Shown here: piece after piece, positions 28,985 to 38,680 of the stretch
How positions within the stretch are numbered: position 1 is the stretch's first letter
Layout of the letters: every line of letters starts with the position of its first letter
The notes under the pieces: generated by a model
Seen by the model: the letters and a program-made list of their open reading frames with translations, nothing else
Databases searched by the model: none
Told to the model about the DNA's origin: nothing
Made by a program: the position numbers and the translations under genes
Origin: Bacteroidota bacterium
Lineage (GTDB): Bacteria > Bacteroidota > Bacteroidia > Bacteroidales > UBA12481
Assembly: GCA_018669475.1 (NCBI GenBank)
Contig: JABHCC010000032.1
Span: 310,753 to 374,752 of the forward strand
DNA length: 64,000 bases
Direction of reading: 5' to 3'

Positions 28985-31252
28985 ATGAATTTTTTAGCAG
29001 AATTAAATGATGTGCAGCGCCAGGCTGCCGAAAACATTGATGGCCCATCGCTGGTCATTGCAGGAGCGGGATCGGGTAAAACAAGGGTATTAACCTATCG
29101 GATAGCCCATTTATTGTCTATTGGTGTACCTGCGAGGGAAATCATGGCACTTACATTTACAAACAAGGCTGCCCGTGAAATGAAAGAACGAATCGCGCGT
29201 CTGACGGATGATCAGACTGTAAGATATTTATGGATGGGTACCTTTCATTCTATTTTTGCCCGGATTCTGAGAAGAGAATCAGAGGCCCTGGGTTATCCTT
29301 CAAGTTTTACCATTTATGATATGGATGATTCTAAAAGTATGATCCGTACTATCATAAAAGACCTCAAACTGGATGATCAGATTTACAAAACAAATGACGT
29401 ACTGCGCCGTATATCATCGGCAAAAAATAACCTGATCTCAGCCGAACAATACGCGGCGATGGCCGAAATTCAATCACAGGATTTGTCGGCAAAAAAACCT
29501 GCTATCACTGACATATATAAAGCATACTCTACGCGTTGTTTTAAGTCAGGAGTAATGGATTTTGACGATTTACTGGTAAAGACGAATATTCTTCTCAGAG
29601 ATCACAGCAACATACTTGAACGCTACCAGAAACAGTTTAAATATCTGTTGGTTGATGAGTATCAGGATACAAATTATGCGCAGTATCTGATAGTGAAAAA
29701 ATTGGCTGAATTGCATAATAATATTTGTGTAGTTGGTGACGACTCACAATCCATTTATTCTTTCAGAGGAGCTAAGATTGAGAATATTCTGAACTTCAGA
29801 AATGATTATCCTGAGTATAAAATCTACAAACTCGAACAGAATTATCGCTCTACCCAGAACATAGTTGATGCAGCAAACAGCTTAATTGCTAAAAATAAAG
29901 ATCGAATTCCAAAAGAAGTTTGGTCAGAGAAAGAACCGGGTGACAAGGTGAAGATTATTGAGGCTCATACAGATCAGGAAGAAGGCTATCTGATTGCGAA
30001 TGGAATTAATCAGATCCGTCTTCAGAAACGAGTGGATTATAACGCTTTCGCAATACTATATCGGACAAATGCCCAATCCCGTATACTTGAGGAAGCATGT
30101 AGAAAGCAAAATATTCCATATCGTGTTTTCGGTAGTATCTCATTTTATCAACGAAAAGAGATCAAAGATGCTTTGGCTTATTTTCGACTATCAGTAAATC
30201 TTAATGATGATGAATCTATCCGTCGGGTAATAAACTATCCAACGAGAGGGATTGGTAAAACCACTCTGGAAAAATTATCAATGTCTGCTTTTGAAGCAGG
30301 TGTTTCATTATGGTCGGTACTAAATGATCCGGAATCCTTCAGCTCAAAATTTAATAAGGGGACATTAAGTAAATTAGCTGGGTTTAAAACAGTAATAAGT
30401 CATTTTCATAAACGGCAATCCGGAGAGGAAGCCTTTGATCTGGGTCAGGATATACTTACGAAAACAAGCATTTTGCAAGAATTCGCGTACGATCGCACGC
30501 CAGAATCACTGAGCAAGTATGAAAACTTGCAGGAGTTACTGAACGGGATTCGTGAATTTGCCGAAGATGAGAAAAAACATAATCCTGAAACAGAGATCCA
30601 TATGGAGCAATATCTTGAAAATATTGCCCTGTTAACTGATCAGGATACAAAAGCGCAAGATGACAAACCAAAAGTTAGTTTGATGACAATTCATGCTTCG
30701 AAAGGTTTGGAATTTCCGTATGTCCATATCGCCGGAATGGAGGAAGAGCTATTCCCATCTCAATTCTCGGCCTCCTCAGGCAAGGAACTACAAGAAGAGC
30801 GTCGTTTGTTTTACGTAGCACTCACCCGTGCAATGGAAACAGTAATTATCTCATACGCTCAAACCCGTTATCGCTGGGGCAGTTTGGTGAACTGCAGAAG
30901 AAGCAGGTTTATTCAGGAGATCAACAGCAGATTTGTTGATTTGCCTGAAACTTCTATCATCCAAAAAAAACCAAGCCGTCAGGACAACAGAAGCAACTGG
31001 AAACCATCCCGGAATCTGGTAAGGATACAAGAGGCTAAACCCAATGAGACCAACACTCCCGACTTTAAACCTGACTCCCCAGACCAAATGCAGGCCGGAA
31101 TGACAGTTCTTTATGCCCGTTTCGGGGAAGGGAAAATTTTAAAGATTGAAGGAGATAACCCCAATCGTAAGGCGACCGTATTTTTTAAATCATCCGGTCA
31201 GAAGCAATTATTACTAAAGTTTGCTAAGTTGAAGATTCTCAAACAACAATAA
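28985..31252 (+). CDS. ATP-dependent DNA helicase, UvrD/PcrA family
   Basis: Superfamily 1A 3'-5' helicase for DNA repair and replication-fork clearance. The 755-aa product has all core motifs: Q-motif LNDVQRQAA, Walker A AGAGSGKTRVLTYR, Ia LTFTNKAAREM, motif II LLVDEYQDTNYAQ, III VVGDDSQSIYSFRGA, IV LEQNYRSTQNI, V MTIHASKGLEFPYVHIAGMEE and VI RRLFYVALTRAMET. The C-terminal tail (~residues 690-755) resembles the PcrA Tudor-like RNA-polymerase-binding domain (GMTVLYARFGEGKILKIEGD). UvrD and PcrA cannot be separated by motif alone; the tail favours PcrA. Confidence 0.96.
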   Translation: MNFLAELNDVQRQAAENIDGPSLVIAGAGSGKTRVLTYRIAHLLSIGVPAREIMALTFTNKAAREMKERIARLTDDQTVRYLWMGTFHSIFARILRRESEALGYPSSFTIYDMDDSKSMIRTIIKDLKLDDQIYKTNDVLRRISSAKNNLISAEQYAAMAEIQSQDLSAKKPAITDIYKAYSTRCFKSGVMDFDDLLVKTNILLRDHSNILERYQKQFKYLLVDEYQDTNYAQYLIVKKLAELHNNICVVGDDSQSIYSFRGAKIENILNFRNDYPEYKIYKLEQNYRSTQNIVDAANSLIAKNKDRIPKEVWSEKEPGDKVKIIEAHTDQEEGYLIANGINQIRLQKRVDYNAFAILYRTNAQSRILEEACRKQNIPYRVFGSISFYQRKEIKDALAYFRLSVNLNDDESIRRVINYPTRGIGKTTLEKLSMSAFEAGVSLWSVLNDPESFSSKFNKGTLSKLAGFKTVISHFHKRQSGEEAFDLGQDILTKTSILQEFAYDRTPESLSKYENLQELLNGIREFAEDEKKHNPETEIHMEQYLENIALLTDQDTKAQDDKPKVSLMTIHASKGLEFPYVHIAGMEEELFPSQFSASSGKELQEERRLFYVALTRAMETVIISYAQTRYRWGSLVNCRRSRFIQEINSRFVDLPETSIIQKKPSRQDNRSNWKPSRNLVRIQEAKPNETNTPDFKPDSPDQMQAGMTVLYARFGEGKILKIEGDNPNRKATVFFKSSGQKQLLLKFAKLKILKQQ

Positions 31253-31268
31253 GTTAAGCGAAAAGAAC

Positions 31269-31276
31269 TATCTTTG
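31269..31276 (+). promoter_or_regulatory. Possible -7 promoter element before the DUF4290 gene
   Basis: TATCTTTG, an exact TAnnTTTG match, lies 17 nt after the helicase stop and 76 nt before the ATG at 31352. No clear TTG at standard spacing. It could give murA and its neighbours a start separate from the helicase. Confidence 0.35.
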
Positions 31277-31351
31277 CAGCAAATACCATTAAGCCCGGAT
31301 AAGCGTTAATCAATCACATTCATTTTCCGGTCTTCTCAAAAGAAGCTTTTT

Positions 31352-31960
31352 ATGGACTATAATACCTCAAGATCAAAACTAAAGTTGGCTGAATATGGCA
31401 GAAACATCCAAATGATGATCGAACATGCCATCAAACTTGAAAGCAAAGAAGAAAGAACAAAAGCGGCTGATTCTATTATTCAGGTGATGGGTAACATGAA
31501 TCCGCAATTAAAAGAAAATCGCGATTTCAGGCATAAGCTTTGGGATCATCTTCATGTCATCGCTGATTATAATCTCGATATCGAGGCCCCGTATGCTGCT
31601 CCTGAGAAGGCAGTGATGGAAGCCAAACCGGAAACTCTTCCCTACCCTGATGGAAAAATCAAATACAAGCATTATGGTAAAATTGTCGAGGCAATGGTGG
31701 CAAAAGGTAAAACCTTAGAGGATGGAGACAGCAAGAACAGTTTTGTCAAAGCAATAGCCAATCACATGAAATTGGCATATATGACCTGGCATAAAAACAG
31801 TGTTCCTGACATAGTTATCTTCAAAGCTTTGGGTGATATATCCAATGGGGCTTTATCTGTTCAGGAAGGAACCACATTGATTGATTTTAAGGAACCTCCT
31901 CGCCAACAAACCAAACCTAAAAAAAGAGGCTCTAAGCATTACCATAAAAGTTCCAGGTAG
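31352..31960 (+). CDS. DUF4290 family protein
   Basis: The 202-aa soluble protein matches the Bacteroidetes-specific DUF4290 pattern (MDYNTSRSKLKLAEYGRNIQMMIEHAI, HKLWDHLHVIADYNLDIEAPY, MKLAYMTWHKNSVPD). The N-terminal two thirds are predicted helical. The C-terminal ~25 residues are basic (PPRQQTKPKKRGSKHYHKSSR), which could bind nucleic acid. Function unknown. It lies 24 nt before murA, so the two are probably co-transcribed. Confidence 0.9.
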   Translation: MDYNTSRSKLKLAEYGRNIQMMIEHAIKLESKEERTKAADSIIQVMGNMNPQLKENRDFRHKLWDHLHVIADYNLDIEAPYAAPEKAVMEAKPETLPYPDGKIKYKHYGKIVEAMVAKGKTLEDGDSKNSFVKAIANHMKLAYMTWHKNSVPDIVIFKALGDISNGALSVQEGTTLIDFKEPPRQQTKPKKRGSKHYHKSSR

Positions 31961-31984
31961 TTTTTCACGGGAAAAGCAATTCTC

Positions 31985-33289
31985 ATGGCTACATTCGAAA
32001 TTCAAGGCGGTACCAAACTCAGCGGCGTTTTGCAAGCTCAGGGAGCAAAAAATGAAGCCTTACAAATTATTTGTGCAAGCTTATTGAGCGATGAGAAAGT
32101 TACTATCCATAACATTCCTGAAATTCGAGATGTTTTAAATCTTATCGAGCTCCTTCAGCACATGGGTTCAGATGTGAAAAAACTTGGAACCGGAAGTTGG
32201 TCTTTCAAAGCTGACAGCCTTGACATAGACTACCTACATACACCAGAATTCAGTGAACAAGCCACCAGGCTCAGAGGTTCAGTTATGATTATCGGGCCAC
32301 TCCTTGCCAGATTTGGTGAAGCAGTAATGCCACAACCGGGAGGTGATAAAATTGGCAGAAGGAGATTGGATACTCATTTCAATGGTTTCATTGGAATGGG
32401 AGCTGAAGTAAATTTCATCCATGAAAAATCCTTCTTTCATATTAAGGGGAAAAAGCTCAAGGAGTCAAGAATCTTACTCGATGAAGCTTCAGTAACTGGT
32501 ACTGCTAACCTAATAATGGCAGCTACTTTGACTCAGGGAAAAACTGTACTTTATAACGCAGCCTGTGAACCCTATGTTCAGCAACTCTGTAAGATGCTTA
32601 TATCAATGGGGGCCTCAATCAAGGGTATCGGTTCAAACTTGCTTGAAATCGAAGGAGTAAATTCCTTAGGAGGTACAGAACACCGAATATTACCAGATAT
32701 GATTGAGGTGGGTAGTTTCATCGGAATGGCAGCCATGACCGGATCATCCATCACTCTTCCATCTGTATCAATTGAGAACCTTGGAATTATACCAAAATCT
32801 TTTATGCAGCTGGGCATTGAGATTCAACAAATTGGAGACGACCTTTTTATCCCTGAGCACGATAATTATACTATCAACAGCTTCATGGATGGTTCAATTC
32901 TCACCATTGCTGATGCCCCCTGGCCAGGACTCACCCCAGACCTGCTCTCAGTTTTCCTTGTTGTTGCCACTCAGGCAAAAGGGTCAGTACTAATCCATCA
33001 GAAAATGTTTGAGAGCCGGCTTTTCTTTGTTGACAAGTTAATCGATATGGGTGCCCAAATTATTTTATGTGATCCACACAGGGCTACTGTAATAGGATTG
33101 AACAGGCAATTTCCTCTCAGAGCAACTACCATGACTTCACCCGATATTCGAGCCGGAGTAGCATTGCTAATTGCTGCTATGTGTGCAGAGGGTACGAGTA
33201 TCATACACAATATCGAACAAATCGACAGGGGTTATCAGAATATTGACCAGCGTCTCAACGCTCTTGGAGCCCAAATTAAAAGATTATAA
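31985..33289 (+). CDS. murA: UDP-N-acetylglucosamine 1-carboxyvinyltransferase, Asp-type active site
   Basis: First committed enzyme of peptidoglycan synthesis, adding enolpyruvate to UDP-GlcNAc in the cytoplasm. The 434-aa EPSP-synthase-like fold begins FEIQGGTKLSGVLQAQGAKNEALQI and carries RGSVMIIGPLLARFGEA. The active-site loop reads PQPGGDKIGRRRLDTH, so residue 121 is Asp where most MurA proteins have Cys (GGCxIG). Asp at this position is known to give fosfomycin resistance in other bacteria. It follows the DUF4290 gene. Confidence 0.97.
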   Translation: MATFEIQGGTKLSGVLQAQGAKNEALQIICASLLSDEKVTIHNIPEIRDVLNLIELLQHMGSDVKKLGTGSWSFKADSLDIDYLHTPEFSEQATRLRGSVMIIGPLLARFGEAVMPQPGGDKIGRRRLDTHFNGFIGMGAEVNFIHEKSFFHIKGKKLKESRILLDEASVTGTANLIMAATLTQGKTVLYNAACEPYVQQLCKMLISMGASIKGIGSNLLEIEGVNSLGGTEHRILPDMIEVGSFIGMAAMTGSSITLPSVSIENLGIIPKSFMQLGIEIQQIGDDLFIPEHDNYTINSFMDGSILTIADAPWPGLTPDLLSVFLVVATQAKGSVLIHQKMFESRLFFVDKLIDMGAQIILCDPHRATVIGLNRQFPLRATTMTSPDIRAGVALLIAAMCAEGTSIIHNIEQIDRGYQNIDQRLNALGAQIKRL

Positions 33290-33382
33290 AAAAAGAATTT
33301 GTCGCAGCTGTCAAATTGTCGTTAGACCAATATTGGCAAAGATTTTGCTGTGCGCGATTGACTAAAAACTACTATTTCAGTA

Positions 33383-33991
33383 ATGGAAGATAAAGACGAT
33401 AAAACATTGGAACAAGAAGAGGCTAAAAAAGAAGCTACAAAGGAAGAGCCTAAATCAACAAAAAAAGTTGAAAAGAAAGAGTCTGGTACAAGGAAAAAAA
33501 CGACTAGTAAGAGAAAAGCTTCAGCAACGACTCAATTGAAGAAGCAACTAGAGGAAAGCAATATCAAACTCGCCGAAATCCATGATAGATACCTGCGATT
33601 GTCTGCTGAATATGACAACTATCGTAAACGAACTTTGAAAGAAAAGATGGAATTGACCAAAACTGGCGGAGAGCAGGTTCTTATCAATATTCTACCGGTT
33701 ATTGACAACCTGGAAAGAGCCATCGGTTCGGTGAAGGAGGCAAAGGATGTATCTGCAATGAAAGAGGGCATTGAACTCATCTACAACAAATTTGTTGAAT
33801 ATCTAAGTCAAAATGGGGTGAAAGAGATTGCTGGTATTGGAGAAGCATTTGACACTGACAAACATGAGGCGATTACCAAAATACCTGCTCCCAGTAAAGA
33901 GCTTAAGGGAAAAGTTGTCGATGTTATTGAAAAAGGCTACTACCTTCATGATAAAATCATTCGTTATTCCAAAGTGGTTATTGGTGAATAA
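33383..33991 (+). CDS. grpE: Nucleotide exchange factor GrpE
   Basis: Releases ADP from DnaK. The 202-aa product has an N-terminal ~55 residues that are a highly charged Lys/Glu/Thr tail. Next come the long coiled-coil helix (LKKQLEESNIKLAEIHDRYLRLSAEYDNYRKRTLKEK) and the beta-wing head with the GrpE signature (GIGEAFDTDKHEAITKIPAP...VVDVIEKGYYLHDKIIRYSKVVIGE). It lies 30 nt upstream of dnaJ; dnaK is not in the window. Confidence 0.97.
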   Translation: MEDKDDKTLEQEEAKKEATKEEPKSTKKVEKKESGTRKKTTSKRKASATTQLKKQLEESNIKLAEIHDRYLRLSAEYDNYRKRTLKEKMELTKTGGEQVLINILPVIDNLERAIGSVKEAKDVSAMKEGIELIYNKFVEYLSQNGVKEIAGIGEAFDTDKHEAITKIPAPSKELKGKVVDVIEKGYYLHDKIIRYSKVVIGE

Positions 33992-34021
33992 GCTGCAGTA
34001 CGGACTGCGTCAGATATTAAT

Positions 34022-35167
34022 ATGGGAAAAAGAGACTATTACGAAATACTAGGGGTTCAGCGCGATGCTTCAGCTGAGGAGATAAAAAAAGCCTACCGGA
34101 AGCAAGCACTAAAATATCATCCGGATAAGAATCCCGGAAACCAAGCAGCTGAAGATCAATTTAAGGAAGCTGCCGAAGCATACGAAGTATTATCAAATAA
34201 GGAGAAAAAAGCACGATATGATCAGTTTGGACATGCTGGTATGGGAGGTGCATCTTCAGGATTTGGATCAGGCGGCATGAATGTTGAAGATATTTTTTCA
34301 CATTTTGGTGACATATTTGGAGATTTTGGTTTTGGAGGCTTCGGAGGATCATCCAGAAGCAGGGGGCGTGCAGTAAATAAGGGTTCGAATATTCGCGTTA
34401 AGGTCAAACTTACTCTTGAAGAGATCGCAAAAGGCACAGAGAAAAAAATAAAAGTTCCGAAATATATTAGCTGCAATTCTTGTCATGGTACTGGTGCTGC
34501 ACACGGCTCATCATATTCAAATTGCTCAACCTGTAAGGGCTCAGGGCAAGTAACTCGGGTTAGTCACACTTTTCTGGGACAAATGCAAACAACTGGTGTG
34601 TGTCCCAGTTGTAATGGAGAAGGAAAGATTATCACTCAGAAATGCACAAATTGTTATGGTGAAGGAGTCTCAAAGGGCGAAGAAATAATCCCATTAAATA
34701 TTCCTCCCGGAGTGACCCAGGGAATGCAGCTCACCGTTAGCGGAAAAGGGAATGCTGCCCGCAGAGGAGGAATAAACGGAGACCTTCTTGTGGCCATACT
34801 TGAAACTGAACACCCTGATCTGGTAAGGGATGAGACTGACCTCCTTTTCAATCTTTTCATTTCATTTCCTCAGGCAGCTTTAGGCTCGGCAGTGGAAATA
34901 CCAACACTCGATGGAAAGGTCAAAGTTAAGGTTGATCCAGGAACACAACCCGGCAAAGTATTACGATTACGAAATAAAGGGATTCCTGATATTAACGGCT
35001 ATGGCAAAGGAGACCTTTTGGTTAAGATTAATGTATGGGTGCCAAAGTCACTGAATAAAGAAGAGAAAAAACTAGTTGAAACATTGACAGGTTCAACTAA
35101 TTTTGAGCCAGCACCAAGCTCAACTGAAAAAAGTTTTTTTCGACGAATGAAAGATATGTTTGAATAA
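34022..35167 (+). CDS. dnaJ: Chaperone DnaJ (Hsp40, type I)
   Basis: Co-chaperone that delivers substrates to DnaK and stimulates its ATPase. The 381-aa product has a J-domain (residues 3-70) with HPD in YHPDKNPGN, then a Gly/Phe-rich linker. Four CxxCxGxG repeats follow ([32 protein letters not shown]) that bind two zinc ions, and then the C-terminal substrate-binding domains. All type I features are intact. It forms a pair with grpE. Confidence 0.98.
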   Translation: MGKRDYYEILGVQRDASAEEIKKAYRKQALKYHPDKNPGNQAAEDQFKEAAEAYEVLSNKEKKARYDQFGHAGMGGASSGFGSGGMNVEDIFSHFGDIFGDFGFGGFGGSSRSRGRAVNKGSNIRVKVKLTLEEIAKGTEKKIKVPKYISCNSCHGTGAAHGSSYSNCSTCKGSGQVTRVSHTFLGQMQTTGVCPSCNGEGKIITQKCTNCYGEGVSKGEEIIPLNIPPGVTQGMQLTVSGKGNAARRGGINGDLLVAILETEHPDLVRDETDLLFNLFISFPQAALGSAVEIPTLDGKVKVKVDPGTQPGKVLRLRNKGIPDINGYGKGDLLVKINVWVPKSLNKEEKKLVETLTGSTNFEPAPSSTEKSFFRRMKDMFE

Positions 35168-35185
35168 ATAAACTCAGGATACACA

Positions 35186-36121
35186 ATGGAGTTTTTAAAA
35201 GCAACGAATATTGTAAAACAGTTTGCCAATCATCTCGCCCTTGATAAGGTTGACATTACAGTACCCGAAAAAAGCATTTTCGGACTGCTTGGACCAAACG
35301 GAGCAGGTAAAACAACTTTGATCAGAATAATCAACCAGATAACTGCACCCGACTCTGGTAGCATTTTAATCAACGGTCAGGCACTGAAGTCTGAAGATGT
35401 TCATCGAATAGGTTATTTGCCTGAAGAACGCGGACTGTATAAAAAGATGAAAGTGGGTGAACAAGCTCTCTATCTGGTTCAACTGAAAGGGATAAAAAAA
35501 CAGGATGCTTTGCGAAAGCTCAAATATTGGTTTGAGAAATTTGAGATCCAGGGATGGTGGGATAAAAAAGTGGAAGAACTGTCGAAGGGGATGGCACAAA
35601 AGATACAGTTTATCACAACCATATTGCATGAACCTCAATTACTCATTTTTGATGAACCCTTCTCAGGTTTTGATCCAATCAACGCTAACCTAGTTAAACA
35701 GGAAATTCTTAATCTCAGAGATAAAGGGGCAACAATTATTTTCTCAACTCACAATATGTCGTCAGTTGAAGAGCTTTGCGACCATATTGCACTCATCAAT
35801 GTTGGGAAAAATATTCTGGATGGATCGATCCATGATATCAGAAACAAATATAAAGCTGATACCTATCAGGTAATATATCGTGGAGATTCTACTAGATTAA
35901 AGGATGCATTACATAATAGGGTATCGTTTTCTGAAGAACCAGTTTCAGGAGACGAAACCAAAGTATATCTTAAGAAGCTTAACGGAAGCTCAACAAGGGA
36001 ACTAATTGAAATAATGAACCCTCTGGTAGACATCGTTTCCTTTAATGAAGTTGTACCAAACATGAATGACATTTTCATTCGTGCAGTTGAAGAAACTAAA
36101 ACTCAGGATAAGGCCCAATAA
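35186..36121 (+). CDS. ABC transporter ATP-binding protein (NatA-like)
   Basis: The 311-aa ATPase subunit has Walker A LLGPNGAGKTTLI, a degenerate signature ELSKGMAQKIQF (instead of LSGGQ), Walker B LLIFDEPFSGFDP and switch His in FSTHNMSSVEE. The ~80-residue C-terminal extension is common in NatA/CcmA-like exporters. The next gene encodes its permease, 10 nt downstream. The pair resembles sodium- or drug-efflux NatAB systems; the substrate cannot be read. Confidence 0.93.
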   Translation: MEFLKATNIVKQFANHLALDKVDITVPEKSIFGLLGPNGAGKTTLIRIINQITAPDSGSILINGQALKSEDVHRIGYLPEERGLYKKMKVGEQALYLVQLKGIKKQDALRKLKYWFEKFEIQGWWDKKVEELSKGMAQKIQFITTILHEPQLLIFDEPFSGFDPINANLVKQEILNLRDKGATIIFSTHNMSSVEELCDHIALINVGKNILDGSIHDIRNKYKADTYQVIYRGDSTRLKDALHNRVSFSEEPVSGDETKVYLKKLNGSSTRELIEIMNPLVDIVSFNEVVPNMNDIFIRAVEETKTQDKAQ

Positions 36122-36131
36122 GAATAACCCC

Positions 36132-37469
36132 ATGAATAAAATAGGTTTAATAATACGACGTGAGTTTCTATCCAGAGTGAAGAAAAAGTCATTTATCATA
36201 ATGACTATTCTGGCTCCTATACTTTTTGCCGGGCTTATGATTGTTCCGGGTCTCATGGCGACCATGGGTGACAAAGAGGAAAAGGTAATTGCCGTAATCG
36301 ATGAGACTAATATACTTGATGGAGTGTTCCACAATGATGATCATCTCAGCTTTGAGTATATCGACAACTCTTCACTGGGCGACATTAAGGATAGTTTTAA
36401 AGAATCAGGCTATTACGCAATACTTTTTATCCCAACAAATATTCTCACCGTTGAACGTGTACAGCTATATTCTGACAAACAAACAACTATTGGAGTTAAT
36501 ACCCATATATCTTCAGATCTGAATCGCTTTTTTGAAAAGATCAGACTCCAACAGGAAAATGTACCAATTGATATTTTAGAAAGAGTCAAAAGCAATGTCA
36601 AGGTTGAGACAAAGCAATGGACCAGTACCGGTGAAGAAAAATCTAGTTCAGCCGGATTAGCCAGTGGTATTGGATATGGAGCCGGATTCCTGATTTATTT
36701 CTTTATTTTCATGTACGGTGCTCAGGTTATGAGAGGCGTAATGGAAGAAAAAAGTAGTCGTATTGTTGAGGTAATAGTATCTTCAGTAAAACCTTTCCAA
36801 TTAATGATGGGGAAAGTTGTTGGAGTTGCTCTGGTTGGTCTAACCCAGTTTTTACTTTGGATAATTTTAACTTTGGTTCTCATCATGGGAGCCCAGATGC
36901 TATTGGTGGGTGATTCCGGTTCATCGTCTTCTCAGGAAATTGCACAGAGTGTTATGGAATCAAGAACCGGTGGCACAATGCAAGAACTTGATATATCAGA
37001 GCTTGAACAGGTATTCCAGGATATATCCGGTGCAATTGAAAGTGTTCCTGTCGGATTACTAATAGGCTCGTTCCTTTTCTTTTTTCTGGGAGGATATCTT
37101 TTGTATGCTTCGCTTTTTGCTGCAATCGGATCCGCGGTTGACAATGAAACAGACACCCAGCAATTCATGCTGCCTATTACTATCCCCTTAATACTTGGAA
37201 TTTTCGTAATGATAAATGCCATGCAGGCACCTCATGCACCGTTGGCTTTTTGGTTTTCTATTATCCCATTGACATCTCCTATCGTCATGATGGTAAGAAT
37301 CCCCTTTGGTGTTCCCGCATGGGAACTGGCCCTTTCAGCATCATTACTGATTTTATGTTTCCTAGGTACAATATGGCTTGCCGGAAAAATATACAGAACG
37401 GGTATTCTGATGTATGGTAAAAAAGTCAATTATGCCGAACTTTGGAAATGGATTCGGTATAAGAATTGA
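36132..37469 (+). CDS. ABC-2 type permease (NatB-like)
   Basis: Start set at ATG 36132 (MNKIGLIIRREFLSRVKKKSF); the track's upstream start adds 22 residues that overlap the ATPase gene. The 445-aa product has an N-terminal membrane segment, a large extracytoplasmic domain (~residues 45-185), and a cluster of five or six membrane helices. It includes MRGVMEEKSSRIVEVIVSSVKPFQLMMGKVVGVALVGLTQF, a hallmark of NatB/YhaP-type permeases. It pairs with the preceding ATPase. Confidence 0.92.
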   Translation: MNKIGLIIRREFLSRVKKKSFIIMTILAPILFAGLMIVPGLMATMGDKEEKVIAVIDETNILDGVFHNDDHLSFEYIDNSSLGDIKDSFKESGYYAILFIPTNILTVERVQLYSDKQTTIGVNTHISSDLNRFFEKIRLQQENVPIDILERVKSNVKVETKQWTSTGEEKSSSAGLASGIGYGAGFLIYFFIFMYGAQVMRGVMEEKSSRIVEVIVSSVKPFQLMMGKVVGVALVGLTQFLLWIILTLVLIMGAQMLLVGDSGSSSSQEIAQSVMESRTGGTMQELDISELEQVFQDISGAIESVPVGLLIGSFLFFFLGGYLLYASLFAAIGSAVDNETDTQQFMLPITIPLILGIFVMINAMQAPHAPLAFWFSIIPLTSPIVMMVRIPFGVPAWELALSASLLILCFLGTIWLAGKIYRTGILMYGKKVNYAELWKWIRYKN

Positions 37470-37498
37470 TAATTATGCCCTGAGTAATCCGGGCGCAA

Positions 37499-38680
37499 AT
37501 GAATAATACTATGTCACAAATCCTGGTTATCGATGATGAACGGCCTATCCGTAATACTTTAAAAGAAGTTTTAGAGTATGAAAAACATGAGGTTGATGTG
37601 GCAGAAGACGGTCTAATTGGTCTGGATCTGATCAAAGAAAAAAGTTATGATATTATTCTTTGTGATATCAAAATGCCTCAAATGGACGGAATGGAAGTTC
37701 TTGACCACATCATTGCAACAAACTACGATACTCAGGTTATCATGATAACCGGTCATGGATCGGTTGATACAGCGGTTGAAGCAATAAAAAAAGGTGCATT
37801 TGACTTTATTCAGAAGCCTCTTGATCTTAATCGATTAATGATTACGATCAGAAATGCCGGTGATAAAAGTATCCTCATAAGCGAAACCCGTGCCCTGAAA
37901 AAGAAAGTCAGCCAGAAATATGAGATGATAGGTGAATCATCAGTCATGGAAAAAGTACAAGACATGATTGATCGGGTGGCCCCAACTGACGCACGTGTTT
38001 TGATTACCGGGGGGAATGGTTCAGGAAAAGAATTAGTGGCTCGTCAATTACATGAAAAAAGCAATCGCTCCCATATGCCTTTTGTTGAAGTAAACTGTGC
38101 TGCAATTCCAGGTGAACTAATTGAAAGTGAGCTATTCGGACACGAGAAAGGATCATTCACATCGGCTCATAAGCAGAGAAAAGGAAAATTTGAGCTGGCC
38201 AATGATGGTACATTATTTCTTGATGAGATAGGCGACATGAGCTTGTCTGCTCAGGCCAAGGTCCTTAGGGCTTTGCAGGAGAACAAAATCAACCGGGTTG
38301 GCGGAGATAAAGATATCCAGGTCAATGTGCGCATTATTGCCGCAACCAATAAAAATCTAAAGAAAGAGATCTCAGAATCACACTTCAGAGAAGACTTATA
38401 TCATCGACTGAGTGTAATTCTAATTCAGGTTCCCTCCCTGAATGATCGAAAAGAAGATATTCCCTTGCTGTCTGATCATTTTATCCGTCAGGTTTGTGAT
38501 GAAATGGGCCTGCCGGAAAAAGGAATCTCGGAAGATGCCTTAGAAGAACTTCAAAAGATTAGCTGGACAGGTAATATCCGGGAGTTTAGAAATGTCATGG
38601 AAAGACTCGTTATTCTTTGCGGACAAACCATTAATGCTGAAGACGTGAAGCTTTATGCAGGAATCTCTGCCGGTTCTTAA
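37499..38680 (+). CDS. NtrC-like response regulator without DNA-binding domain
   Basis: The 393-aa product has a receiver domain (~residues 6-120) with acidic pocket DDE, phospho-acceptor Asp56 in LCDIKMPQMDG and Lys in FIQKPLDL. An AAA+ sigma-54 interaction domain follows, with Walker A GGNGSGKE and Walker B LFLDEIGD. The sigma-54-contact loop reads GSFTSA (residues 218-223), not GAFTGA. The protein ends about 20 residues past the AAA+ lid (ISAGS), so the usual Fis-type HTH is absent. An alternative start at 37511 would drop four residues. It overlaps the convergent VTC gene by 3 nt. It may act on RNA polymerase without binding enhancers, or not activate sigma-54 at all. Confidence 0.9.
   Translation: MNNTMSQILVIDDERPIRNTLKEVLEYEKHEVDVAEDGLIGLDLIKEKSYDIILCDIKMPQMDGMEVLDHIIATNYDTQVIMITGHGSVDTAVEAIKKGAFDFIQKPLDLNRLMITIRNAGDKSILISETRALKKKVSQKYEMIGESSVMEKVQDMIDRVAPTDARVLITGGNGSGKELVARQLHEKSNRSHMPFVEVNCAAIPGELIESELFGHEKGSFTSAHKQRKGKFELANDGTLFLDEIGDMSLSAQAKVLRALQENKINRVGGDKDIQVNVRIIAATNKNLKKEISESHFREDLYHRLSVILIQVPSLNDRKEDIPLLSDHFIRQVCDEMGLPEKGISEDALEELQKISWTGNIREFRNVMERLVILCGQTINAEDVKLYAGISAGS

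Noticed and set aside
36066-36131. Upstream start for the ABC permease
   Set aside because: It overlaps the ATPase gene in another frame. The ATG at 36132 begins a normal NatB-like N-terminus.
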